A stretch of 48,420 bases of DNA, taken from positions 1 to 48,420 of the IMG/VR virus record IMGVR_UViG_3300008110_000086, one strand, 5' to 3'. Source of the stretch: a virus. Below are positions 1 through 6,931 of this stretch, one piece after another. Positions within the stretch are counted from its first letter, which is position 1, and each line of letters begins with the position of its first letter. The notes under the pieces were generated by a model. It searched no databases, had not been told where the DNA came from, and saw only the letters and a list, made by a program, of their open reading frames with translations. The translations under genes and the position numbers were made by a program.

Positions 1-9
1 AGCTCCCAT
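1..9 (-). CDS. Start of a gene cut by the left window edge
   Basis: Only the first three codons (ATG GGA GCT, read leftwards from base 9) are inside the window. I call a gene because a strong Shine-Dalgarno box, TGGAGG on the minus strand (complement of bases 15-20), lies 5 bases upstream of the ATG. It is divergent from the gene at 159. The 149 bases between them are AT-rich and presumably hold both promoters; a TATAAT hexamer is at 53-58 on the plus strand without a convincing -35 box. Nothing can be said about the product. Confidence 0.6.
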
Positions 10-158
10 GTATACCTCCAAAAAAAAAGAGTCAACTTAGATATTATTTGCATATAATAAAATATTACAAAAACATAGCAAAAAGTTCCAAATGTACAAG
101 TCGCCGCATAAATAGGTTGGAACATTTTGTTTTGCAAAATAAAGAGGAGGGTACATAA

Positions 159-872
159 ATGTTTTCAAATTTGCTTATGGGATGCATGCTGCTGTTTGGG
201 CAGGATATTAAATTGCCAGAAACAATTAAAGCTGCTCCCGCTACTTTTGTCGCAATTACAGCCGAAACAAAAGGCGAAAATGTCGTATTTGTTTGTTTAG
301 ATCCGGGTCTATCCGTGTTTCCAAGCAATTTGCTTGTCGATAAAAAAACAACTGTAGTAGTAGCCTCGCAAGAGGGAAAATATAGAGTGTTGGCTTATAC
401 TGCAATAGACAACAAGCCAACACAACCAGCATTTACAACAGTAATTATCGGAAATCCAAAACCAGATGACAATAAGCCAAAGCCCGACGATAATAAACCA
501 AAACCAGATGACAACAAGCCCAATCCGCCAGACAATCCACTAGCAGGAACTCTAAGAGGCATATATGGCGGGTTACAAGAGCCAGATAAAGCCCAATCAG
601 TCAAAAGTCTTCGTCAAATTTATGACTTGGCAATAGTACAAGCAGACAATCCTGAATTTAAAACATTAGGACAATTGTATTCTAATATTAGATCAGCAGC
701 CATACAGTCAATTAAAAACGATAAAATAATCCCTATTAGGGATACTATTGCTAACGAATTGGACAATATGCTGGGGACGGATGCATCTAAGCTACTTGAT
801 CCATCTATGCGTCTCAACTGCAAGCAAGCTTTCAAAATGGTGTCTAACGCTCTCGGAGGCCTAAATGGATGA
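159..872 (+). CDS. Secreted-looking protein with Pro/Asp-rich repeat linker
   Basis: The start follows an excellent ribosome site (AGAGGAGG, 8 bases upstream). The 237-residue product has a short hydrophobic N-terminus containing LLMGC, which could be a weak lipobox although basic residues are missing before it. A beta-rich domain follows (about residues 25-98), then a linker of PKPDDNK repeats (about 100-125), then a helical C-terminal domain (130-237). The layout of Ig-like domain, proline linker and helical domain looks extracytoplasmic and resembles proteins common in Planctomycetes; that resemblance is from memory. The last 8 bases overlap the peptidase gene at 865, so the two are probably co-translated and may act together. 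Function unknown. Confidence 0.75.
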   Translation: MFSNLLMGCMLLFGQDIKLPETIKAAPATFVAITAETKGENVVFVCLDPGLSVFPSNLLVDKKTTVVVASQEGKYRVLAYTAIDNKPTQPAFTTVIIGNPKPDDNKPKPDDNKPKPDDNKPNPPDNPLAGTLRGIYGGLQEPDKAQSVKSLRQIYDLAIVQADNPEFKTLGQLYSNIRSAAIQSIKNDKIIPIRDTIANELDNMLGTDASKLLDPSMRLNCKQAFKMVSNALGGLNG

Positions 873-1803
873 CAATAATTCTGTATCAGATATAAATCTT
901 GACGATTTGCCGCCAAATGTCGCTTTTGGATGGGTAAATGATCCTGAAGCAGTAGAATCAGTAGTTGCGCAATTACCATACAGGTCTTTTGCAGATACGC
1001 CAGCCTTTGGATTTCTTGATTCTGATATGCCAGATCACGTTTATCTGTGGGAAGCAGCAATTGAAGTTACTGGAAAATTGCTGCCACCTTTCAACCAAGG
1101 TGCTATAGGAAGCTGTGTTTCGTTCGGCACAAACAGAGCTATTGAGTATACAATGTGCGTAGAAATCATGAAGCAAAAGACCGAAGAATTTCAGCATATA
1201 GTGCAAGAAATTACCTATGGAGGCAGTCGTGTAGAAGTGGGCAAGGGAGGTATACGAGGAGACGGAAGTATCGGTGCTTGGGCTGCTAAATTTGTAAGAG
1301 ATTGGGGCATCGTAGCAAGAGGAAAATACAACAAATATGATCTCAGCACCTATAGCGAATCTACATGTAGAGAATTTGGCAAAAGTGGCGTTCCATCAGA
1401 TCTTGAAGTAGAAGCCAAGAAGCATCCTGTGAAAGAAACTGTAATGGTTACCACTTGGCACCAAGCTAAGAAAGCACTTGTTCAAGGATATGGTATTGCC
1501 ATATGTAGCGGGCAAGGATTTTCTATGCGAAGAGGAGAAAATGGCATAGCAAAAGCCAGTGGATCTTGGGCACATTGCATGTGCTTATGTGGATTCACAA
1601 CCATCGACGGCAAAGAATATGGTCGTATAGATAACTCTTGGGGACCAAACGCTCACACTGGTCCTGTCGGTCCCGGCAACCCCGGACCAGAGGGATTCTA
1701 CGCTGCTGCTTCCGTTATCGAAGGCATGTTAAAGGAAAAAGATAGTTTTGCCTTTAGCTCGGTAGAAGGTTTTCCAATGAGGAAAATACACTGGAAAATC
1801 TAG
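865..1803 (+). CDS. Papain-like cysteine peptidase (C1 family)
   Basis: The 312-residue product has the papain-type catalytic elements in order: the oxyanion Gln and nucleophile in NQGAIGSCVSFG (Q78, C84), the histidine in SWAHCMCL (H237) and the asparagine in IDNSWG (N257). No signal peptide is visible, and there is no long pro-domain, only about 70 residues before the catalytic Gln. GGAGG lies just upstream of the ATG, which overlaps the end of the preceding gene by 8 bases. Peptidases of this class hydrolyse peptide bonds. Here the target could be host surface protein or phage protein. The upstream secreted-looking protein is a candidate partner or substrate; this is inference from overlap only. 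Confidence 0.85.
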   Translation: MDDNNSVSDINLDDLPPNVAFGWVNDPEAVESVVAQLPYRSFADTPAFGFLDSDMPDHVYLWEAAIEVTGKLLPPFNQGAIGSCVSFGTNRAIEYTMCVEIMKQKTEEFQHIVQEITYGGSRVEVGKGGIRGDGSIGAWAAKFVRDWGIVARGKYNKYDLSTYSESTCREFGKSGVPSDLEVEAKKHPVKETVMVTTWHQAKKALVQGYGIAICSGQGFSMRRGENGIAKASGSWAHCMCLCGFTTIDGKEYGRIDNSWGPNAHTGPVGPGNPGPEGFYAAASVIEGMLKEKDSFAFSSVEGFPMRKIHWKI

Positions 1804-1804
1804 A

Positions 1805-2398
1805 ATGCTAGATGATTGGCAGTTTGATGGAAAAAGCCTAAGAAAGTTGAGTTTCGCTAATCGTGAAAAACAAGTAGTACTGGGCACTTTACTGGGCAAT
1901 TCCAGCATCATTTTTCCGCAAAAATCCTCTTTCCCCCATTTGCAAATGCGTGAAAGCATCAGCAAAGGGGGAAATTGGATTCGTTGCAAAGCAGAAGAAC
2001 TCAAAAAATTTAGCAGAGCAAAATCTTTTGTAGCAGATAAAGATAGTTTTAGATGGAATTCTATATCAGATGAATGTTGGTTATATTTTCACCAACTTTG
2101 CTATAAAAACAATAAAAAAACCATTTCATCTGAGTGGCTGGATCAATTACAAGATTATGGCATATGCTGTTGGTTTATGGACAAAGGACAATTATTGGCA
2201 AGATCAGCGCATATTCGTGTCAGCCGTCTTGACGAAGAAAGCATCTGCGAAATCGTTAAATACTTTCAAATAATCAATATCCCCATAACCATAAAAAAAC
2301 ATGGTGGTAGCACCGTTATAAACTTCGATATGGATGCAAGAAAAAAACTTTTCAAAATCATAGGCCACTGTATTCCAGCCTACGCCAGAACAACTTAA
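1805..2398 (+). CDS. LAGLIDADG-type homing endonuclease-like protein
   Basis: The 197-residue product has two LAGLIDADG helices: VVLGTLLGNSSI (residues 25-35) and DYGICCWFMDKGQLL (117-131). This is the single-chain, two-motif layout of the family related to intron maturases and phage homing enzymes, which cut long asymmetric DNA sites. The second motif keeps its acidic residue (D126), but the first has Asn (GNS) where the catalytic Asp normally stands, so cleavage may be impaired. The gene starts one base after the stop of the papain-like gene and converges with 2395. No intron borders are obvious, so it is treated as free-standing. Confidence 0.8.
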   Translation: MLDDWQFDGKSLRKLSFANREKQVVLGTLLGNSSIIFPQKSSFPHLQMRESISKGGNWIRCKAEELKKFSRAKSFVADKDSFRWNSISDECWLYFHQLCYKNNKKTISSEWLDQLQDYGICCWFMDKGQLLARSAHIRVSRLDEESICEIVKYFQIINIPITIKKHGGSTVINFDMDARKKLFKIIGHCIPAYARTT

Positions 2399-2961
2399 GG
2401 AATTTTTTTCGCTCTGTTTATGTAAAATGGTTTTTTATTATGCCAGACTATAATGCCCAATTGATTTCTGTCTACACCTTTGTAGTCAATATCATGCCAT
2501 CGTTTTTTTAATTCGCTTTTTGGAATGTACCCACGACTGCAATTTAACATTGGATCTTCAAAATACATGTTCTGCGAATCATAGCCAATGGCTACCACAT
2601 AATGTCCGTTTCCGCTTTTATGGTACTTTTTTGCATTCCCATATGCCTGAATTGCTAATATTACAGGCTTGCCAAGATCTAATTCACTGCATATATCAAT
2701 TACAGTCATATTGTGCTTCAACTTACAAGATAAACCCACAGACTTAAAGTACCCGACTATTTTTTCTGGAAGAGTGCCATAAGACTCATCGGTTTCTAAA
2801 TACGGAAAGTAATCATAGTGCGAATCTAAGCCCAGTCCGTAATAGGCGCAAATTGAATGAACTACAGCAGCAGCACACGAAAAATGCGTTTTTTGCTGAA
2901 CTTCAGGCAGCCAAATTTTTATTGTGCCATCTTTTATAATCTTGCGATTAGTCTGTTTCAC
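2395..2961 (-). CDS. C39-like (papain-fold) cysteine peptidase
   Basis: The 188-residue product shows the peptidase C39 triad: Cys in THFSCAAAV (C29), His in NGHYVVAIGYD (H120) and Asp in FEDPM (D136). The whole protein is one domain. There is no ABC-transporter part, unlike bacteriocin-processing C39 exporters, so it belongs to the stand-alone C39_2-like type. The start codon is GTG with no clear ribosome site. It converges with the LAGLIDADG gene (4-base overlap) and is divergent from the gene at 3006. Two unrelated thiol peptidases within 3 kb suggest a proteolysis-oriented accessory region. The substrate is unknown. Confidence 0.75.
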   Translation of the reverse strand: MKQTNRKIIKDGTIKIWLPEVQQKTHFSCAAAVVHSICAYYGLGLDSHYDYFPYLETDESYGTLPEKIVGYFKSVGLSCKLKHNMTVIDICSELDLGKPVILAIQAYGNAKKYHKSGNGHYVVAIGYDSQNMYFEDPMLNCSRGYIPKSELKKRWHDIDYKGVDRNQLGIIVWHNKKPFYINRAKKIP

Positions 2962-3005
2962 ACTTATAATTTAGAAACCAATCGGTTTTTCTCAGGATTA
3001 TTGTC

Positions 3006-3404
3006 ATGTCAGCACATAATTCTTACTATGAATATCCTGTTCCTCATATTCACAATATTGGCAATGTAGGAAACTTAATTCAAATATGGCATTACTACAT
3101 AAAAAATTTTGAATTCTTTTGCGACAATATACACGTATTTTCACAAATAAATGGGGAAAATATTGATCACAAAATATCAATTAATATCAAAAATGTTGGC
3201 AGTTTTAATTTCATTTTAGATTTGGCAAAAAACATTCGTGATGCAAACAATAATAAATCACAACTGGATGTTTTATGCATTTGCCATAAAACTGAACAAA
3301 AGCCATACGTTAGCATGTATAAAAATATATTTTTACAAACAATGAACTTTGATCAAGACGAAGATGCTGTCAACTTGTCTTTTATTTGCGAAAAAGTTAC
3401 TTAG
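3006..3404 (+). CDS. Hypothetical protein, 132 aa
   Basis: I do not recognise this protein. It has a His/Asn/Tyr-rich N-terminus, alternating beta and helical stretches, and no membrane segment. An AGGA sequence about 11 bases upstream may serve as ribosome site. It diverges from the C39-like peptidase (44-base gap) and its last 8 bases overlap the convergent gene at 3397. Base composition is typical of the AT-rich surroundings. Confidence 0.55.
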   Translation: MSAHNSYYEYPVPHIHNIGNVGNLIQIWHYYIKNFEFFCDNIHVFSQINGENIDHKISINIKNVGSFNFILDLAKNIRDANNNKSQLDVLCICHKTEQKPYVSMYKNIFLQTMNFDQDEDAVNLSFICEKVT

Positions 3405-3732
3405 GTGCAGCCGCAGCAGGCGCTGCGCCACCCCCACCAGCCTTGACTCCGGGGCCACCAGATTCACCGCTTGGGTCAATATCGGGGCATGCAGAACTAC
3501 CTCCACGCCTGACTCCCGGTCCACCCCTGCATCCCGAATTGTCGATTTTGTTTTTGCCAGCTAAGTCGCTGGGTTTGGGTTGCTTTGAAATTGTTCCTGA
3601 AGTACCCATTAAGCCTTGAGCACTTTGATCTTCTAACATGGTTAAAAAATGTTTAAATGAAAGTTCCATTAAGTTGCTAGGCTTTGCGCCGTTTTGGTTT
3701 GAAAACAATATGTTAGTAGATAATGTGCGCAT
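3397..3732 (-). CDS. Small Gly/Pro/Ala-rich protein, possibly capsid-targeted
   Basis: The 111-residue product has two parts. The N-terminal half contains MELSFKHFLTMLEDQ (about residues 22-36), similar to the short N-terminal motif of other small proteins here (see 3753, 30307, 20028). The C-terminal half is low-complexity, with GGPGVRRGG, a pair of cysteines and an Ala/Gly tail. I place the start at the ATG at 3732, because the longer in-frame extension begins in the divergent intergenic region. It has no ribosome site. An internal ATG at 3669 is an alternative. The start lies inside one copy of the 19-nt motif (3722-3740) and is only 20 bases from the divergent ATG at 3753. Confidence 0.5.
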   Translation of the reverse strand: MRTLSTNILFSNQNGAKPSNLMELSFKHFLTMLEDQSAQGLMGTSGTISKQPKPSDLAGKNKIDNSGCRGGPGVRRGGSSACPDIDPSGESGGPGVKAGGGGAAPAAAAPK

Positions 3733-3740
3733 GGTCACAC
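3722..3740 (-). repeat. 19-nt CRP-site-like motif, copy 1 (3 mismatches)
   Basis: The minus strand reads GTGTGACCATGCGCACATT. It belongs to a six-member family with consensus GTGTGACTTTGCACACATT, in which a TGTGA-type half faces a CACA half across a short spacer. This copy covers the start codon of the minus-strand gene at 3732 and lies 12 bases before the plus-strand ATG at 3753, so a bound protein could affect both. That role is inference. Confidence 0.5.
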
Positions 3741-3752
3741 ATATATAGATGC

Positions 3753-3926
3753 ATGAATACATTTACTGAATGGCTTAAAATCAAAGAAGCTTTTATTGTT
3801 GGCACTGATTGTAGAAAAAACAAACCCTACAATGTTTGGGGCGCTCAATCAGATGCAAGAGGTGGAAAAGGTTGTCCCGGTGATAATCCAATTAAAAAAA
3901 TACCGCTAATTACAAAAAGCAAATAA
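3753..3926 (+). CDS. 57-aa protein with capsid-targeting-like N-terminus
   Basis: The peptide begins MNTFTEWLKIKEAF and continues with a polar, Gly/Lys-rich tail containing two cysteines. The start resembles the T4 capsid-targeting sequence, which begins MKTYQEFIAEA. IKE followed by A fits the gp21 protease rule [IL]-x-E. In-frame ATGs lie upstream at 3723 (inside the 19-nt motif), but the motif is reproduced only from 3753. No ribosome site is visible. Followed at once by the convergent membrane gene at 3927. Confidence 0.5.
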   Translation: MNTFTEWLKIKEAFIVGTDCRKNKPYNVWGAQSDARGGKGCPGDNPIKKIPLITKSK

Positions 3927-4487
3927 TCACCTGTCTGGTTTTTTCATGAACAGACTTGGCGGCAAAATGTAGAAATTATGCTCTGCTAAAAATCTGTTTA
4001 GGCTATTTCCCTCTGACCCATCACTGTTTTGTTGTCTTTGCAATTTGCGCAATTGCTCCGCATCCAAAATATTATTTTTAGATCCAATCACATAAGCTCC
4101 TTTCAACGCCCTTTCCTGAGCAGCTTCGAGTCTTTCGTGCATTTCCTTAGAATATGGCAATTTGTGAAGCCTTATGGTGTCCGATGCCTGATAGTTAAAA
4201 GATTCAGTAATAGAACGAGGTTTTTCATCTCCATGTTTATCAACTAAAACAAATAAACTTTTTGGCTCTTCAGGATAAAATGCCAAAAATCTAAATGTGT
4301 CAGGCAAAGGATTATCCGTTGGCCAACCAAGGTAAGATGAAACGCTACTCCAAAAAATTAATACAAATATCAAACTTAAATTAATCAACCAAAATTTTGC
4401 AAACCACCATCCCTTGCAACCAATAATTACCCACAAAACTAAAACGAACAAAATTAATATTAAAACAGGAAATAAAAGTGTTCCCAT
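3927..4487 (-). CDS. Membrane protein, third gene of the ExbB/ExbD-like operon
   Basis: The 186-residue product has two adjacent N-terminal membrane segments (about residues 4-24 and 30-52). A soluble domain follows, with a helical charged stretch (about 110-150) and a Pro-containing C-terminus. The AGTGAGG ribosome site, 5 bases upstream, lies at the end of the preceding ExbD-like gene, so it is the last gene of a three-gene operon (5571 to 3927). I do not recognise the family. By position it is a likely subunit or effector of the channel complex encoded upstream. Confidence 0.65.
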   Translation of the reverse strand: MGTLLFPVLILILFVLVLWVIIGCKGWWFAKFWLINLSLIFVLIFWSSVSSYLGWPTDNPLPDTFRFLAFYPEEPKSLFVLVDKHGDEKPRSITESFNYQASDTIRLHKLPYSKEMHERLEAAQERALKGAYVIGSKNNILDAEQLRKLQRQQNSDGSEGNSLNRFLAEHNFYILPPSLFMKKPDR

Positions 4488-4493
4488 GTTGCC

Positions 4494-5099
4494 TCACTTT
4501 ATTTTTATCAATTTTCTCTGAGGTCCGTCGCTCACACTCACTACGTCGCCATCTTTGTTAACCTTAAAACGAAACGCTGTTTTTTCATCACCACCATTTT
4601 CCAATAATACGTTTTTAACCGTGACAAGCTTATATGGATTCAATTTTTCCAAACGAATATTCACGTAATTGTCTGTAACAGGAGTTCTTTTTGTAAACAT
4701 ATGCACATTCACAACATATTCTCCCGGCACTATGCCACGTATGCTGACAATCTCTCTGTTTTCTTTATATTCAAATCTTGTACCATCAGGCAAAACTAAC
4801 ATGTCATTCTTCGCACCTAAATCATCTCTGTCAAGATGCATCAATCCATCTTCTTTTCTATTGAAAGAAGTTATATGCTCAAGCGGATCAACAACATAAG
4901 TGTCTACGTCATTGTCTTGCTCATACGGCCAAGTCACTGTAATCATGAACTCTATTTTCATTTCAGCACTTGTCTTTTTTTCAGATTCTTCATTAATCAA
5001 AAGTAAAGATAAAACAAAAAAAGCAACAAATGCCAACAAAGAATTGAAAAGCAAATCCAAAAAACTCGTTTGCGACCCATAATTTCTATGCCTTGTCAT
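4494..5099 (-). CDS. ExbD/TolR/MotB-like protein with DUF2135-like domain
   Basis: The 201-residue product has a short cytoplasmic N-terminus and one membrane helix containing SFLDLLFNSLLAFV. The Asp at residue 16 stands where ExbD, TolR and MotB carry their proton-path aspartate. The extracytoplasmic part (about residues 50-150) contains DVDTYVVDP, LDRDDLG and PGEYVVNVHMF. These recall the DUF2135/YfaP-type beta-sandwich rather than the usual peptidoglycan-binding OmpA domain or the TolR fold. The start overlaps the 3' end of the ExbB-like gene by 14 bases, as expected for partner subunits. Reading as a proton-driven stator is by family knowledge; the DUF2135 resemblance is by eye. Confidence 0.7.
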   Translation of the reverse strand: MTRHRNYGSQTSFLDLLFNSLLAFVAFFVLSLLLINEESEKKTSAEMKIEFMITVTWPYEQDNDVDTYVVDPLEHITSFNRKEDGLMHLDRDDLGAKNDMLVLPDGTRFEYKENREIVSIRGIVPGEYVVNVHMFTKRTPVTDNYVNIRLEKLNPYKLVTVKNVLLENGGDEKTAFRFKVNKDGDVVSVSDGPQRKLIKIK

Positions 5100-5571
5100 T
5101 CAAACGCTCTTTCTTTTCATAAAATCTCTCTATCTTGAAACATTGAAGTTTAAGAATGTTGCCAAAAATCAAACCTACTAAAGTTGTGTATAGTGCGGTT
5201 GACATCCCATAACTCATCTTGCCTATCAAGGCCTGTATAGCTTTGGTTCCACCAGAATCTAATCCAGAAAACCCACTCAGCATCTGAATAAAACCAATCA
5301 CAGTGCCAATCATGCCCAAAGACAAACATAACTCGGACATAAACCAGCCCCACTCTAATTCCCCAGATTCAACACCTGATCTCTTACACAAATAGCCGTT
5401 ATATCCAGAAACACAAACATAAATACCCATAATTACAAAACATAAATAACTGCTGTCTTTGTGATAAATTTCATGAAAGAGGCCAAATCTAAAAGAAATT
5501 ACACCCATCACAAACACAAAAAAATTCAACAACCACCATTGCAAAAATAAATTGTTTTTATTTTCATTCAT
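5086..5571 (-). CDS. MotA/TolQ/ExbB-like proton-channel protein
   Basis: From the ATG at 5571 the product is 161 residues. It has two membrane segments near the N-terminus and a conserved-looking C-terminal pair, with LSLGMIGTVIGFIQML and MSYGMSTALYTTLVGLIFG, the classic ExbB/TolQ/MotA pore signature. This ATG has AGGTG about 8 bases upstream. A longer reading from TTG at 5646 overlaps the divergent deaminase gene and lacks a ribosome site. It is the first gene of the operon with an ExbD-like partner and a third membrane protein. Family members form pentamers around two ExbD/MotB chains and turn ion flow into motion or force across the envelope. Confidence 0.8.
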   Translation of the reverse strand: MNENKNNLFLQWWLLNFFVFVMGVISFRFGLFHEIYHKDSSYLCFVIMGIYVCVSGYNGYLCKRSGVESGELEWGWFMSELCLSLGMIGTVIGFIQMLSGFSGLDSGGTKAIQALIGKMSYGMSTALYTTLVGLIFGNILKLQCFKIERFYEKKERLNDKA

Positions 5572-5633
5572 TCTTTGGCACCTCGCATGATATAATTTAG
5601 TTATAAGTTCAGAATGCGAAAATCGGTTGTTAA

Positions 5634-6080
5634 ATGAAAAATTCAACCATCCAACAATGTGTCAAAATTTTGCTTCAAGACTGGAATAATAACCAGAGCA
5701 GACCCACTTTTCATTACGCATTTGCAATTAAAAAAAATAGAATAATTGAAATAGGCAAAAATAATCCAAACTATCCATCATTCAAGGCGCTAAATCTTGG
5801 AAGAACATACAACATCGAGAAATGGAAAAACTTTCCATACCTCCACGCCGAAAGCGACTTAATTACAAAATTGCAAAAAGACGAAATTAACAGACATCTC
5901 GAAATCCTTAGCATCAGAATAAACAGACATGGGGAATTTAGGTTGGCCAAACCATGCCAAAATTGCCAAAACCTACTCAGCCAACTTAATATCCAAAAAG
6001 TAAGCTGGAGTTGTAATTGTCCAGAAAGAAAAAAGAATAATCTTATATTGCAAAGCCAACACAGTATATCAGTAGTGTGA
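5634..6080 (+). CDS. Cytidine/deoxycytidylate deaminase-like protein
   Basis: The 148-residue product has the zinc-binding deaminase signature: HAE in PYLHAESDL (residues 71-73) and PCxxC in KPCQNCQNL (C108, C111), about 35 residues apart as in the superfamily. The Glu of HAE would be the proton shuttle. Members act on free cytidine nucleotides or on bases in RNA or DNA. The short length and basic N-terminal half do not tell which. No strong ribosome site precedes the ATG. The stop codon lies inside the first copy of a 71-nt direct repeat. Confidence 0.75.
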   Translation: MKNSTIQQCVKILLQDWNNNQSRPTFHYAFAIKKNRIIEIGKNNPNYPSFKALNLGRTYNIEKWKNFPYLHAESDLITKLQKDEINRHLEILSIRINRHGEFRLAKPCQNCQNLLSQLNIQKVSWSCNCPERKKNNLILQSQHSISVV

Positions 6081-6144
6081 CTTTGCACACATTCACTTAC
6101 AACTACTATTACACACAATGTTTAAACCGAAGTCAACAAAAAAA
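6074..6144 (+). repeat. 71-nt direct repeat, copy A (post-stop element)
   Basis: Bases 6074-6144 match 7923-7993 at all but 4 positions. Each copy begins in the last sense codon of the upstream gene, includes its TGA stop, and continues through GTGTGACTTTGCACAC (a 5-bp inverted repeat with 6-base loop) and CAATGTTTAAACCG to an A-tract. On the minus strand the repeat also reads TTGACT, 17 bases, TGTAAT, a possible promoter pointing back into the gene. A shortened relative follows the portal stop codon near 20354. A 3'-end or regulatory role is inferred. Confidence 0.8.
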
Positions 6145-6156
6145 CAATAAAAAAGT

Positions 6157-6184
6157 TTGACATATTTTTTGTCTCGCATATAGT
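6157..6184 (+). promoter_or_regulatory. Strong sigma70-type promoter
   Basis: A perfect -35 box TTGACA (6157-6162) is separated by 16 bases from TATAGT (6179-6184). A ribosome site TAGGAG (6194-6199) and the ATG at 6203 follow directly, leaving a leader of only about 10-15 bases. A CRP-like 19-nt motif covers the start codon (6202-6220), which would suit a repressor. This is the best consensus promoter I see in the window and drives the plus-strand cluster from 6203 to 7929. Confidence 0.6.
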
Positions 6185-6201
6185 TAAGGTCAGTAGGAGA
6201 A

Positions 6202-6220
6202 AATGTGTGCAAAGTCACAC
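6202..6220 (-). repeat. 19-nt CRP-site-like motif, copy 3 (exact)
   Basis: The minus strand reads GTGTGACTTTGCACACATT, identical to the copies at 6075 and 7924. With the one at 6075-6093 it forms an inverted pair about 110 bases apart that brackets the promoter at 6157, an arrangement that would allow looping by a dimeric regulator. The copy overlaps the ATG at 6203. Confidence 0.6.
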
Positions 6221-6334
6221 CCAGTGACGAACCCGACTAAAAAGAGAATGTGCGTAATGTCACATATGAAACCACCGATTTTTGCCACTTTGGCCAATCT
6301 ACTAATTGGCTTTAAAGTATTTGCTGGCGATTGA
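6203..6334 (+). CDS. 43-aa ORF in frame with 6371, ended by TGA
   Basis: The ATG has a good TAGGAG ribosome site and a strong promoter. The peptide starts MCAKSHPVTNPTKKRM, repeats a similar MCVMSHM element (encoded by a second 19-nt motif), and ends in a hydrophobic stretch, ATLANLLIGFKVFAGD. The TGA at 6332-6334 is followed in the same frame, with no other stop, by the open frame called at 6371. Either this is a leader peptide, or one gene of about 237 codons is interrupted by a nonsense codon or read through. Confidence 0.5.
   Translation: MCAKSHPVTNPTKKRMCVMSHMKPPIFATLANLLIGFKVFAGD
6247..6265 (-). repeat. 19-nt CRP-site-like motif, copy 5 (degenerate)
   Basis: The minus strand reads ATGTGACATTACGCACATT, four or five changes from consensus, but with the outer TGTGAC and GCACATT kept. 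It lies 27 bases beyond copy 3, inside the short ORF at 6203. A tandem pair of sites downstream of a promoter fits operator spacing, though coding repetition (MCAKSH / MCVMSH) is the alternative explanation. Confidence 0.4.
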
Positions 6335-6370
6335 AACGATTCTTCCATTCCCGGTCTGGGTCCAGACAAC

Positions 6371-6916
6371 GTGGGTGGAAATCCTTTTATTGTCCCCGGT
6401 AGCACACCCGGTCAAGGCAATATTATGCCCGGTAGCGTACCCGGCCTAAGTAACAACGGATATGATCCTCTGAGCAATCTTTCGTTGGATCAGATTAATG
6501 CTATCAAAACCAAATCGATGAAACTTGCCAAGGTTCTCATGGATGAAAATGATAAAGATTTGATTGATATTGCTATCCATTCCAAAGATTTTCAACACAG
6601 AATCGCAGCAGCTTGGCATTTTGGACTCGCAAAAAAAATCGATGATTGCCTGTTCAAGCTGCTCACAGATGAACACCCGCTCGTTTCATTTGCAGCAAGA
6701 GAATCTTGCAAATCGATAGCATCTAAAAAGTTCGGGGCTAGAAATGTAGACTTCGGCCCAGAAGCAAATGCTAGCCAAGAACATAAAAACGATGCAGCAG
6801 AACTATGGAGAGTATATTTTGATAAAAAAATCAAATCCACTCCAGTCAAACCAGTGCCACTTTCACCAAAAGAAAAAACCACTGCCGAAATTTTAGGATT
6901 GCCTAAAGATAATTGA
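6371..6916 (+). CDS. HEAT-repeat-like protein
   Basis: The product of up to 181 residues (from GTG at 6371; ATG at 6425 is preceded by a weak AAGG) has a Pro/Gly-rich N-terminus with PGSTPGQG and PGSVPGL. One or two HEAT-like helical pairs follow (about residues 60-120: RIAAAWHFGLAKKIDD, LVSFAARESCKSIASKKFG), and then ELWRVYFDKK. The order of HEAT repeats followed by an 'FG...W..Y' tail is familiar from planctomycete proteins. Upstream the frame stays open back to a TGA at 6332 that ends the 6203 ORF. HEAT domains bind proteins; the partner is unknown. Confidence 0.65.
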   Translation: MGGNPFIVPGSTPGQGNIMPGSVPGLSNNGYDPLSNLSLDQINAIKTKSMKLAKVLMDENDKDLIDIAIHSKDFQHRIAAAWHFGLAKKIDDCLFKLLTDEHPLVSFAARESCKSIASKKFGARNVDFGPEANASQEHKNDAAELWRVYFDKKIKSTPVKPVPLSPKEKTTAEILGLPKDN

Positions 6917-6931
6917 TTACTATTTTATAGT

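Noticed and set aside
3927-5571. Zorya-type defence system
   Set aside because: ZorA/ZorB-like membrane logic is present, but no ZorC/ZorD/ZorE-like helicase or nuclease is adjacent, and the partner lacks an OmpA-type domain.
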